From Hippophae tibetana (taxonomy: Eukaryota; Streptophyta; Magnoliopsida; Rosales; Elaeagnaceae), in NCBI GenBank assembly GCA_037013495.1, contig CM072801.1, positions 30,554,001-30,618,000 on the forward strand: a stretch of 64,000 nucleotides of DNA, written 5' to 3'. A program made the position numbers and the translations under genes. The notes under the pieces are model-generated. The model was not told where the DNA came from and ran no database searches. It saw only the letters and a program-made list of their open reading frames with translations. Positions 1 through 12,786 of this stretch are shown piece after piece. The number at the start of each line of letters is the position of its first letter. Positions within the stretch are counted from its first letter, which is position 1.

Positions 1-1876
1 TTTCTTTTCTTTTTTTAAATTCTTTGTACCTTTTTCTTGTGTCATGTTTTCTGTGTTCAATATGTTTTTTTATTGAAAGAAACAATAGAGATACTACAGT
101 TCATAGTTTCAAGAAAAACTAGGTTATTAATATCGGTGGCAATATTAAATTGTGGCAACTTTTAATATGTGCATCGAAATGATTATTATAATTGAGCAAA
201 TCGCAACTATTTCGATTCCTAAAAGGGAAATGAAAGAATAGTTTAGTTATCGGCATTTGTTTTACCAAAATTACTTTCTTTACACTACTTAGCAACCTCT
301 AATAGGTTGGTGTCATCTCATTGCATTGTTTTCTGTTCTTGTTCTTTTGGGTTCCAATTTGATCATCTTAACCCTTTTTCTAAGAAATTTACTCATTCTT
401 AATGCTTTGAGTTCCTATGTTGTTCCCCTAAAGATTCCGCATCATTTGGTATCAAAGCCTTGGTTGCGGAAAATACGGTATCTATCTTCATATATTCATT
501 TTTTGAATTTTACATTTAAAAAAAACTTTGTCCATTTAATTTTCTTTGCTTTCATAAGCAGCAAACCACAAAGAAAGATAGATATTTGCATAACAAGTCT
601 AGGGTTTTCTTACAATTTTGTAGTCATTATTTTGTCTTTCGACTTAATTTCCTAGTTTTATTTAAATTCTTTGTAACTTTTTCTTGTTTTATGTTTTCTG
701 TGTGCAACCTATTTTTGCTTTCGAAAGAAACAATAGAGCTACTGCATTTCGTAGTTTCATGAAAAACTAGGTTTTTAATTTCGGTGACAATATTAAAGTA
801 TTGTAACTTTTAATTCGTGCATCCAAATGACTATTGTACTGTATCAAATCGTAACTCTTTCGATTCCTAAAAGCACACTGCAAGAATAGTTTAGTTATCG
901 GCATTTTTTAGCCAAAATTACTTTGTTTACACTACTTGACAACCTCTAAAAGATAGGTGGCATCTCATTGCATTGTTTTCTCTTCTTGTTCTTTTGGGTT
1001 CCAATTTGATCATCTCAACCCTTTTCTATGAAATTTACTCATTCTTAATCCTTTGAGTTCCTATGTTGTTCCTCTAAAGATTCCACATCATTTGGTATCA
1101 AAACCTTGGTTGCTGAAAATATGGTATCTATCTTCATATATTCATTTTTTGAATTTTACATTTAAAAACACTTTGTTCATTGAATTTTCTGTGTTTTCAT
1201 TAGACACAAATCACAAAGAAATATAGATAGTTGTATACCAATTCTTATTTTTCTTTTAATTTTGTTGTCATTATTTTGTCTTTCGATTTGATTTCCTTTC
1301 TTTTTTTAAATTCTTTGTACCTTTTTCTTGTGTCATGTTTTCTGTGTTCAATATGTTTTTTTATTGAAAGAAACAATAGAGATACTACAGTTCATAGTTT
1401 CAAGAAAAACTAGGTTATTAATATCGGTGGCAATATTAAATTGTGGCAACTTTTAATATGTGCATCGAAATGATTATTATAATTGAGCAAATCGCAGCTA
1501 TTTCGATTCCTAAAAGGGAAATGAAAGAATAGTTTAGTTATCGGCATTTTTTTTTACCAAAATTACTTTCTTTACACTACTTAGCAACCTCTAATAGGTT
1601 GGTGTCATCTCATTGCATTGTTTTCTGTTCTTGTTCTTTTGGGTTCCAATTTGATCATCTTAACCCTTTTTCTAAGAAATTTACTCATTCTTAATGCTTT
1701 GAGTTCCTATGTTGTTCCCCTAAAGATTCCGCATCACTTGGTATCAAAGCCTTGGTTGCTGAAAATACGGTATCTATCTTCATATATTCATTTTTTGAAT
1801 TTTACATTTAAAAAAACTTTGTCCATTTAATTTTCTTTGCTTTCATAAGCAGCAAACCACAAAGAAAGATAGATAT

Positions 1877-2330
1877 TTGCATAACAAGTCTAGTGTTTTC
1901 TTACAATTTTGTAGTCATTATTTTGTCTTTCGACTTAATTTCCTAGTTTTATTTAAATTCATTGCCTAAAAACACACTGCAAGAATAGTTTAGGTATCGG
2001 CATTTTTTTAACCAAAATTACTTTGTTTACACTACTTTCCAACCTCTAATAGATAGGTGGCATCTCATTGCGTTATAATATGTTCTTGTTATTTTGGGAT
2101 CAAATTTGATCATCTTAACCCATTTCGAAGCAATTTACTCATTCTTCATACTTTGTGTTCCTAGGTTGTCCGCATAAAGGTTCCGTATCATTTGTTATCA
2201 ATGCCTTTGTTGCGGAAAATATGTTATCTATCTTCTTATATTTATTTTTTGAATTTTACATTTAAGAAAACTTTGTCCAATGAATTTTCTGTATTTTCAT
2301 TAGACACAAATCACAAAGAAAGATAGATAT
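1877..2330 (+). repeat. Class A satellite unit with ~190-bp internal deletion
   Basis: The next landmark arrives after 454 bp instead of about 647. The sequence passes directly from 'tttatttaaattc' (normally followed by tttgtacc) to 'attgcctaaaaacac' at about 1960. The whole interval covering 'gcaacctattttt', 'tagtttcaagaaaaac' and 'ttcgtgcatcgaa' is missing. Both parental breakpoints carry 'ttc', so a 3-bp microhomology deletion is plausible. Only one unit in the window has this lesion, so it was not amplified here. Confidence 0.85.
2098..2111. repeat. 14-bp perfect palindrome in B unit
   Basis: GATCAAATTTGATC reads identically on both strands. It appears where a B unit has 'gggatcaaatttgatcatc' rather than 'gggttcaaatttgatcatc', so a single base change completes the palindrome. 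The same variant recurs in many later B units (for example near 11093, 14969, 20139 and 56528), showing that it spread with its unit. It also holds two GATC sites. No function can be assigned from sequence. Confidence 0.7.
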
Positions 2331-2976
2331 TTGTATACCAAGTCTTGGCTTTTCTTTTAATTTTGTTGTCATTATTTTGTCTTTCGATTTCATTTCCTTT
2401 CTTTCTTTAAATTCTTTGTACCTTTTTCTTGTGTCATGTTTTCTGTGTTCAATCTGTTTTTTTATTCAAAGAAACTATAGAGATACTACAGTTTATAGTT
2501 TCAAGAAAAACTATGTTATTAATATCGGTGGCAATATTAAATTGTGGTAACTTTTAATTCGTGCATCGAAATAACTATTATAATGGAGCAAATTGCAGCT
2601 CTTTCGATTCCTAAAAAGACAATGAAAGAATAGTTTAGTTATCGGCATTTTTTAACCCAAATTACTTTCTTTACACTACTTGGGAACCTCTAATAGGTTA
2701 GTGGCATCTCATTGCATTGTTTTCTGTTCTTGTTCTTTTGTGTTTCTATTGGATCATCTTAACCCTTTTCTAAGAAATTTACTCATTCTTAATCCTTTGA
2801 GTTCCTACGTTGCTCGCCTAAAGGTTCCGCATCATTAGGTATCAAAGCCTTATTTGCTGAAAATATGGTATCTATTTTCATATATTCATTTTATGAATTT
2901 TACATTTAAAAAAAAACTTTGTCCATTTAATTTCCGTTGCTTTCATAAGTAACAAACCACAAAAAAAGATAGATAT

Positions 2977-5900
2977 TTGTATAACAAGTCTTGTGTTTTC
3001 TTACACTTTTGTAGTCATTATTTTGTCTTTCGATTTAATTTCCTAGTTTTATTTAAATTCTTTGTACCTTTTTCTTGTTTTATGATTTCTGTGTGCAACC
3101 TATTTTTTCTTTTGAAAGAAACAATAGAGCTACTGCATTTCGTAGTTTCAATGAAAACTAGGTTATTAATTTTGGTGACAACTTTAACCTATGGTAAGTT
3201 TTAATTCGTGCATCGAAATGACTATTGTACTGTGTCGAATCGTAGCTCTTTCGATTCCTAAAAACACACTGCAAGAATAGTTTGGTCATGGGAATTTTTT
3301 TAGCCAAAATTACTTTGTTTACACTACTTGCCAACCTCTAAAAGATAGGTGGCATCTCATTGTGTTGTAATCTGTTCTTGTTCTTTTGGGTTCAAAGTTG
3401 ATCATCTTAACCCATTACGAAGAAATTTACTCCTTCTTAATCCTTTGAGTTCATATGTTGTTCCACTAAAGGTTCCGCATCATTTGGTATCAAAGCCTAT
3501 TGTGCTGAAAATATGTTATCTATCTTCTTATATTTATTTTTGAATTTTACATTTAAAAAAACGTTGTCCATTGAATTTCAGTGTTTTCATTAGAGACAAA
3601 TCACAAAGAAGGATAGATATTTGTATACCAAGTCTTGTGTTTTCTTTTAATTTTGTTGTCATTATTTTGTCTTTCGATTTCATTTCCTTTCTTTCTTTAA
3701 ATTCTCTGAACCTTTTTCTTGCGTTCAATCTGTTTTTTTTATTGAAAGAAACAATTGAGATACTACAGTTCATAGTTTAAAGAAAAACTATGTTATTAAT
3801 ATTGGTGGCAATATTAAATTGTGGCAACTTTTAATTTGTGCATCGAAATAACTATTATAATGGAGTAAATCGCAGCTCTTTCAACTCCTAAAAAGAAAAT
3901 GAAAGAATAGTTTAGTTATCGGCATTTTTTTAACCAAAATTACTTTCCTTACACTACTTGGCAACCTCTAATAGGTTGGTCTCATCTCATTGCATTGTTT
4001 TGTGTTCTTGTTCTTTTGGGTTACAATTTGATCATCTTAACACTTTTCTAAGAAATTTACTCATTCTTAATCCTTTGAGTTCCTACGTTGTTCGCCTAAA
4101 GGTTCCGCATCATTTTGTATCAAAGCCTTGGTTGCTGAAAATATGGTATCTATCTTCATATATTCATTTTTTGAATTTTACATTTAAAAAAAACCTTTTG
4201 TCCATTTAATTTTCTTTGCTTTCATAAGTAACAAACCACAAACAAAGATAGATATTTGTATAACAAGTCTTGTGTTTTCTTACAATTTTGTAGTCATTAT
4301 TTTATCTTTCGACTTAATTTCCTAGTTTTATTTAAATTCTTTGTACCTTTTTCTTGTTTTTTATTTTCTGTGTGCAACCTATTTTTTCTTTTGAAAGAAA
4401 CAATAGAGCTACTGCATTTCGTAGTTTCAAGAAAAACTAGGTTATTAATTTCGGTGACAACTTTAAACTATGGTATGTTTTAATTCGTGCATCGAAATGA
4501 CTATTTTACTGTGTCAAATCGTAGCTCTTTCGTTTTTCTAAAAACACTGCAAGAATAGTTTAGTTATCGGCATTTTTTAGCCAAAATTACTTTGTTTATA
4601 GTACTTGCCAACCTCTAAAAGATAGGTGGCATGTAATTGCGTTTTAATATGTTCTTGTGCTTTTGGGTTCAAATTTGATCATCTTAACCCATTTCGAAGC
4701 AATTTACTCAATCTTAATCCTTTGAGTTCATATGTTGTTCCCCTAAAGGTTCCGCATCATTTGGTATCAAAGCCTTTGTTGTTGAAAATATGTTATCTAT
4801 CTTCTTATATTTATTTTTGAATTTTACATTTAAAAAAACGTTGTCCATTGAATTTCAGTGTTTTCATTAGACACAAATCACAAAGAAAGATAGATATTTG
4901 TATACCAAGTCTTGTGTTTTCTTTTAATTTTGTTGTCATTATTTTGTCTTTCGATTTCATTTCCTTTCTTTCTTTAAATTCTCTGAACCTTTTTCTTGCG
5001 TTCAATCTGTTTTTTTTATTGAAAGAAACAATTGAGATACTACAGTTCATAGTTTCAAGAAAAACTTTGTTATTAATATTGGTGGCAATATTAAATTGTG
5101 GCAACTTTTAATTTGTGCATCGAAATAACTATTATAATGGAGTAAATAGCAGCTCTTTCAACTCCTAAAAAGAAAATGAAAGAATAGTTTAGTTATCGGC
5201 ATTTTTTTAACCAAAATTACTTTCTTTACACTACTTGGCAACCTCTAATAGGTTGGTCTCATCTCATTGCATTGTTTTGTGTTCTTGTTCTTTTGGGTTA
5301 CAATTTGATCATCTTAACACTTTTCTAAGAAATTTACTCATTCTTAATCCTTTGAGTTCCTACGTTGTTCGCCTAAAGGTTCCGCATCATTTTGTATCAA
5401 AGCCTTGGTTGCTGAAAATATGGTATCTATCTTCATATATTCATTTTTTGAATTTTACATTTAAAAAAAACCTTTTGTCCATTTAATTTTCTTTGCTTTC
5501 ATAAGTAACAAACCACAAACAAAGATAGATATTTGTATAACAAGTCTTGTGTTTTCTTACAATTTTGTAGTCATTATTTTATCTTTCGACTTAATTTCCT
5601 AGTTTTATTTAAATTCTTTGTACCTTTTTCTTGTTTTTTGTTTTCTGTGTGTAACCTATTTTTTCTTTTGAAAGAAACAATAGAGCTACTCCATTTCGTA
5701 GTTTCAAGAAAAACTAGGTTATTAATTTCGGTGACAACTTTAAACTATGGTAATTTTTAATTCGTGCATCGAAATGACTATTGTACTGTATCAAATCGTA
5801 GTTCTTTCGTTGCCTAAAAACACACTGCAAGAATAATTTAGTTATCGGCAATTTTTAACTAAAATTACTTTGTTTACACTACTTTCCAACCTCTAATAGA

Positions 5901-8900
5901 TAGGTGGCCTCTCTTTGCGTTGTAATCTGTTCTTGTTCTTTTGGGTTCAAATTTGATCATCTTAACCCATTTCGAAGCAATTTACTCATTCTTAATCCTT
6001 TGAGTTCCAAGGTTGTCCGCATAAAGGTTCCGTATCATTTGTTATCAAAGCCTTTGTTGCGGAAAATATGTAATCTATTTTCTTAAATTTATTTTTTGAA
6101 TTTTACATTTAAGAAAACTTTGTCCAATGAATTTTCTGTATTTTCATTAGACACAAATCACAAAGAAAGATAGATATTTGTATACCAAGTCTTGGCTTTT
6201 CTTTTAATTTTGTTGTCATTATTTTGTCTTTCGATTTCATTTCCTTTCTTTCTTTAAATTCTTTGTACCTTTTTCTTGTGTCATGTTTTCTGTGTTCAAT
6301 CTGTTTTTTTTATTGGAAGAAACAATAGAGATACTAGAGTTCATAGTTTCAAGAAAAACTAGGTTATTAATATCGGTGGCAATATTAAACTGTGGCAACT
6401 TTTAATTTGTGCATCGAAATCAGTATTATAATGGAGAAAATCGCAGCTCTTTCGTTTCCTAAAAAGTCAATGAAAGAATACTTTTGTTATCGTCATTTTT
6501 AAGCAAAATTACTTTCTTTACACTACTTGGCAACCTCTAATAGGTTGGTGGCATCAAATTGCATTGTTTTCTGTTCTTTTCTTTTGGGTTCCAATTTGAT
6601 CATCTTAACCCTTTTCTAAGAAATTTACTCATTCTTAATCCTTTGAGTTCCTACGTTGTTCGCCTAAAGCTGCCGCATCATTTGGTATCAAAGCCTTGGT
6701 AGCTAAAAATATGGTATCTATCTTCATATATTCATTTTTTGAATTTTACATATAAAAAAAAACATTGTCCATTTAATTTTCTTTGCTTTCATAAGTAACA
6801 AACCACAAACAAAGATAGATATTTGTATAACAAGTCTTGTGTTTTCTTACAATTTTGTAGTCATTATTTTATCTTTCGACTTAATTTCCTAGTTTTATTT
6901 AAATTCTTTGTACCTTTTTCTTGTTTTTTGTTTTCTGTGTGCAACCTATTTTTTCTTTTGAAAGAAACAATAGAGCTACTGCATTTCGTAGTTTCAAGAA
7001 AAACTAGGTTATTAATTTCGGTGACAACTTTAAACTATAGTATGTTTTAATTCGTGCATCGAAATGACTATTGTACTGTGTCAAATCGTAGCTCTTTCGT
7101 TTTGCTAAAAACACTGCAAGAATAATTTAGTTATCGGCATTTTTTAGCCAAAATTACTTTGTTTACAGTACTTGCCAACCTCTAAAAGATAGGTGGCATG
7201 TAATTGTGTTGTAATATGTTCTTGTTCTTTTGGGTTCAAATTTGATCATCTTATCCCATTTCGAAGCAATTTACTCAATCTTAATCCTTTGAGTTCATAT
7301 GTTCTTCCCCTAAAGGTTCCGCATCATTTGGTATCAAAGCCTTTGTTGCTGAAAATATGTTATCTATCTTCTTATATTTATTTTTGAATTTTACATTTAA
7401 AAAAACGTTGTCCATTGAATTTTCAGTGTTTTCATTAGACACAAATCACAAAGAAAGATAGATATTTGTATACCAAGTCTTGTGTTTTCTTTTAATTTTG
7501 TTGTCATTATTTTGTCTTTCGATTTCATTTCCTTTCTTTCTTTAAATTCTCTGTACCTTTTTCTTGTGTTCAATCTGTTTTTTTATTGAAAGAAACAATT
7601 GAGATACTACAGTTCATAGTTTCAAGAAAAACTATGTTATTAATTTCGGTGGCAATATTAAATTGTGGCAACTTTTAATTTGTGCATCGAAATAACTATT
7701 ATAATGGAGTAAATCGCAGCTCTTTCGATTCCTAAAAAGAAAATGAAAGAATAGTTTAGTTATCGGCATTTTTCTTAACCAAAATTACTTTCTTTACACT
7801 ACTTGGCAACCTCTAATAGGTTGGTGGCATCTCATTGCATTGTTTTCTGTTCTTGTTCTTTTGGGTTACAACTTGATCATCTTAACACTTTTCTAAGAAA
7901 TTTACTCATTCTTAATCCTTTGAGTTCCTACGTTGTTCGGCTAAAGCTTACGCATCATTTGGAATCAAAGCCTTGGTTGCTGAAAATATGGTATCTATCT
8001 TCATATATTCATTTTTTGAATTTTACATTTTAAAAAAACCTTTGTCCATTTAATTTTCTTTGCTTTCATAAGTAACAAACCACAAAGAAAGATAGATATT
8101 TGTATAACAAGTCTTGTGTTTTCTTACAATTTTGTAGTCATTATTTTATCTTTCGACTTAATTTCCTAGTTTTATTTAAATTCTTTGTACCTTTTTCTTG
8201 TTTTTTGTTTTCTGTGTGCAACCTATTTTTTCTTTTGAAAGAAACAATAGAGCTACTCCATTTCGTAGTTTCAAGAAAAACTAGGTTATTAATTTCGGTG
8301 ACAACTTTAAACTATGGTAAGTTTTAATTCGTGCATCGAAATGACTATTATACTGTATCAAATCGTAGTTCTTTCGTTGCCTAAAAACACACTGCAAGAA
8401 TAGTTTAGTTATCGGCATTTTTTAACCAAAATTACTTTGTTTACACTACTTGGCAACCTCTAATAGGTTGGTGGCATCAAATTGCATTGTTTTCTGTTCT
8501 TTACTTTTGGGTTCCAATTTGATCATCTTAACCCTTTTCTAAGAAATTTACTCATTCTTAATCCTTTGAGTTCCTACGTTGTTCGCCTAAAGCTCCCGCA
8601 TCATTTGGTATCAAAGCCTTGGTAGCTAAAAATATGGTATCTATCTTCATATATTCATTTTTTGAATTTTACATATAAAAAAAAAACATTGTCCATTTAA
8701 TTTTCTTTGCTTTCATAAGTAACAAACCACAAACAAAGATAGATATTTGTATAACAAGTCTTGTGTTTTCTTACAATTTTGTAGTCATTATTTTATCTTT
8801 CGACTTAATTTCCTAGTTTTATTTAAATTCTTTGTACCTTTTTCTTGTTTTTTGTTTTCTGTGTGCAACCTATTTTTTCTTTTGAAAGAAACAATAGAGC

Positions 8901-10023
8901 TACTGCATTTCGTAGTTTCAAGAAAAACTAGGTTATTAATTTCGGTGACAACTTTAAACTATGGTATGTTTTAATTCGTGCATCGAAATGACTATTGTAC
9001 TGTGTCAAATCGTAGCTCTTTCGTTTTGCTAAAAACACTGCAAGAATAATTTAGTTATCGGCATTTTTTAGCCAAAATTACTTTGTTTACAGTACTTGCC
9101 AACCTCTAAAAGATAGGTGGCATGTAATTGTGTTGTAATATGTTCTTGTTCTTTTGGGTTCAAATTTGATCATCTTAACCCATTTCGAAGCAATTTACTC
9201 AATCTTAATCCTTTGAGTTCATATGTTGTTCCCCTAAAGGTTCCGCATCATTTGGTATCAAAGCCTTTGTTGCTGAAAATATGTTATCTATCTTCTTATA
9301 TTTATTTTTGAATTTTACATTTAAAAAAACGTTGTCCATTGAATTTTCAGTGTTTTCATTAGACACAAATCACAAAGAAAGATAGATATTTGTATACCAA
9401 GTCTTGTGTTTTCTTTTAATTTTGTTGTCATTATTTTGTCTTTCGATTTCATTTCCTTTTTTTCTTTAAATTCTCTGTACCTTTTTCTTGTGTTCAATCT
9501 GTTTTTTTATTGAAAGAAACAATTGAGATACTACAGTTCATAGTTTTAAGAAAAACTATGTTATTAATTTCGGTGGCAATATTAAATTGTGGCAACTTTT
9601 AATTTGTGCATCGAAATAACTATTATAATGGAGTAAATTGCAGCTCTTTCGATTCCTAAAAAGAAAATGAAAGAATAGTTTAGTTATCGGCATTTTTCTT
9701 AACCAAAATTACTTTCTTTACACTACTTGGCAACCTCTAATAGGTTAGTGGCATCTCATTGCATTGTTTTCTGTTCTTGTTCTTTTGGGTTACAACTTGA
9801 TCACCTTAATACTTTTCTATGAAATTTACTCATTCTTAATCCTTTGAGTTCCTACGTTGTTCGGCTAAAGCTTACGCATCATTTGGTATCAAAGCCTTGG
9901 TTGCTGAAAATATGGTATCTATCTTCATATATTCATTTTTTGAATTTTACATTTTAAAAAAACCTTTGTCCATTTAATTTTCTTTGCTTTCATAAGTAAC
10001 AAACCACAAAGAAAGATAGATAT
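2977..10023 (+). repeat. Satellite block 2: A1/B dimers
   Basis: Unit starts are A 2977, B 3621, A 4256, B 4898, A 5533, B 6178, A 6823, B 7466, A 8100, A 8747 and B 9390. The A units are subtype A1 ('ataacaagtcttgtg', 'ttaaattctttgtacc', 'cttgttttttgttttctg'). B units at 3621, 4898 and 7466 share a short spacer and 'gttgtccattgaatttcagtg' or a close variant, which gives dimers of only 1277-1279 bp. The A-A step at 8100/8747 breaks the alternation and marks an unequal exchange. Confidence 0.9.
3205..3217. other. Conserved short dyad TTCG-TGCAT-CGAA (example copy)
   Basis: TTCGTGCATCGAA is a 4-bp inverted repeat around a 5-bp centre, found once per unit in the context 'ttttaattcgtgcatcgaaatga'. 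Most A units keep both CpG-bearing arms or lose the right one (gcattgaa). Many B units lose the left one (tttgtgcatcgaa). It could be a protein site or simply a CpG-rich spot decaying by cytosine methylation. This example stands for the copies throughout the array. Confidence 0.5.
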
Positions 10024-12786
10024 TTGTATAAGAAGTCTTGAGTTTTCTTACAATTTTGTAGTCATTGTTTTGACTTTCGACTTAATTTCCTAGTTTTATT
10101 TAAAAAAATTGTACCTTTTTCTTGTTTCATTTTTTCTCTGTGCAACCTATTTTTGCTTTTGAAAGAAACAATAGAGCTACTACATTTCGTTGTTTCAAGA
10201 AAAACTAGGTTATTAATTTCGGTGACAACTTTAAACTGTGGTAAGTTTTAATTCGTGCATTGAAATGACTGTTGTACTGCATCAAATCGTAGGTCTTTCG
10301 TTGCCTAAAAACACACTGCAAGAATAGTTTAGTTATCGGCATTTTTTAACCAAAATTACTTTGTTTACACTACTTGGCAACCTCTAATAGGTTGGTGGCA
10401 TCTCATTGCATTGTTTTCTGTTCATGTTCTTTTGGGTTCCAATTTAATCATCTTAACCCTTTTCCAAGAAATTTACTTATTCTTAATCCTTTGAGTTCCT
10501 ACGTTGTTCGCCTAAAGGTTACGCATCATTTGGTATCAAAGCCTTGGTTGCTGAAAATATGGTATCTATCTTCATATATTCATTTTTTGAATTTTACATT
10601 TAAAAAAAAACTTTGTCCATTTAATTTTCTTTGCTTTCATAAGTAACAAACCACAAAGAAAGATAGATATTTGTATAAGAAGTCTTCAGTTTTCTTACAA
10701 TTTTGTAGTCATTATTTTGTCTTTCGACTTAATTTCCTAGTTTTACTTAAAAAAATTGTACCTTTTTCTTGTTTCATTTTTTCTCTGTGCAACCTATTTT
10801 TGCTTTTCAAAGAAACAATGGAGCTACTGCATTTCGTAGTTTCAAGAAAAACTAGGTTATTAATTTCGGTGACAACTTTAAACTGTGTTAAGTTTTAATT
10901 CGTGCATCGAAATGACTGTTGTACTGTATCAAATCGTAGTTCTTTCGTTGCCTAAAAACACACTGCAAGAATAGTTTAGTTATCGGCATTTTTTAACCAA
11001 AATTACTTTGTTTGCACTACATTCCAACCTCTAATAGATAGGTGGCATCTCATTGCATTGTAATATGTTCTTGTTATTTTGGGATCAAATTTGATCATCT
11101 TAACCCATTTCGAAGCAATTTACTCATTCATCATACTTTGTGTTCCTAGGTTGTCCGCATAAAGGTTCCGTATCATTTGTTATCAATGCCTTTGTTGCGG
11201 AAAATATGTTATCTATCTTCTTATATTTATTTTTTGAATTTTACATTTAAAAAAACTTTGTCCAATGAATTTTCTGTATTTTCATTAGACACAAATCACA
11301 AAGAAAGATAGATATTTGTATACCAAGTCTTGTGTTTTCTTTTAATTTTGTTGTCATTATTTTGTCTTTCGATTTCATTTCCTTTCTTTCTTTAAATTCT
11401 TTGTACCTTTTTCTTGTGTCATGTTTTCTGTGTTCAATCTGTTTTTTTTATTGGAAGAAACAATAGAGATACTAGAGTTCATAGTTTCAAGAAAAACTGG
11501 GTTATTAATATCGGTGGCAATATTAAACTGTGGCAACTTTTAATTTGTGCATCGAAATGAGTATTATAATGGAGCCAATCGCAGCTCTTTTGTTTCCTAA
11601 AAAGTCAATGAAAGAATAGTTTAGTTATCGGCATTTTTTAAGCAAAATTACTTTCTTTACACTACTTGGAAACCTCTAATAGGTTGGTGGCATCTCATTG
11701 CATTGTTTTCTGTTCATGTTCTTTTGGGTTCCAATTTAATCATCTTAACCCTTTTCTAAGAAATTTACTTATTCTTAATCCTTTGAGTTCCTACGTTGTT
11801 CGCCTAAAGGTTACGCATCATTTGGTATCAAAGCCTTTGTTGCTGAAAATTTGGTATCTATCTTCATATATTCATTTTTTGAATTTTACATTTAAAAAAA
11901 AACTTTGTCCATTTAATTTTCTTTGCTTTCATAAGTAACAAACCACAAAGAAAGATAGATATTTGTATAAGAAGTCTTCAGTTTTCTTACAATTTTGTAG
12001 TCATTATTTTGTCTTTCGACTTAATTTCCTAGTTTTATTTAAAAAAATTGTACCTTTTTCTTGTTTCATTTTTTCTCTGTGCAACCTATTTTTGCTTTTC
12101 AAAGAAACAATAGAGCTACTGCATTTCGTAGTTTCAAGAAAAACTAGGTTATTAATTTCGGTGACAACTTTAAACTGTGGTAAGTTTTAATTCGTGCATT
12201 GAAATGACTGTTGTACTGTATCAAATCGTAGTTCTTTCGTTACCTAAAAACACACTGCAAGAATAGTTTAGTTATCGGCATTTTTTAACCAAAATTACTT
12301 TGTTTACACTACTTTCCAACTTCTAATAGATAGGTGGCATCTCATTGCGTTGTAATATGTTCTTGTTATTTTGGGATCAAATTTGATCATCTTAACCCAT
12401 TTCGAAGCAATTTACTCATTTTTCATACTTTGTTTTCCTAGGTTGTCCGCATAAAGGTTCCGTATCATTTGTTATCAATGCCTTTGTTGCGGAAAATATG
12501 TTATCTATCTTCTTATATTTATTTTTTGAATTTTACATTTAAAAAAACTTTGTCCAATGAATTTTCTGTATTTTCATTAGACACAAATCACAAAGAAAGA
12601 TAGATATTTGTATACCAAGTCTTGTGTTTTCTTTTAATTTTGTTGTCATTATTTTGTCTTTCGATTTTATTTCCTTTCTTTCTTTAAATTCTTTGTACCT
12701 TTTTCTTGTGTCATGTTTTCTATGTTCAATCTGTTTTTTTTATTGGAAGAAACAATAGAGATACTAGAGTTCATAGTTTCAAGAAG
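10024..12786 (+). repeat. Satellite block 3: A2/B dimers
   Basis: Unit starts are A 10024, A 10671, B 11316, A 11963 and B 12608. Here A switches to subtype A2: 'ataagaagtctt', 'ttaaaaaaattgtacc', 'cttgtttcattttttctctgtgc'. The consecutive A units at 10024 and 10671 sit exactly where subtype A1 gives way to A2, as expected for an out-of-register recombination joining two differently homogenised arrays. B units now read 'ttggaagaaacaatagagatactagagttc' in pieces, with 'ggagccaatcgcagc'. Confidence 0.88.

Larger units (their letters stand above)
1..2976 (+). repeat. Satellite block 1: divergent A/B units
   Basis: A partial B unit (1-585) is followed by A 586, B 1231, a deleted A 1877 and B 2331. 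Bases 1 to about 590 match about 1292-1880 almost base for base at an offset of about 1291, so one A/B dimer has been duplicated here. These units differ from the next block by features such as 'aaagggaaatgaaag' and an A unit reading 'ttgcataacaag' instead of 'ttgtataacaag'. The block probably belongs to an older or separately evolving stretch that continues to the left of the window. Confidence 0.85.

Noticed and set aside
1..647. The 647-bp unit as a dimer of two ~323-bp halves.
   Set aside because: Comparing the two halves by eye shows only scattered similarity from shared composition, with no conserved landmark order. A proper half-unit alignment would settle it.
4811..5104. Minus-strand open frames in B units (71-97 codons, lysine-rich), recurring in many copies.
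   Set aside because: These are the complement of the T-rich satellite strand, which makes Lys/Arg/Glu-rich reading frames by composition. They overlap sense frames equally open, and other B copies have them broken.
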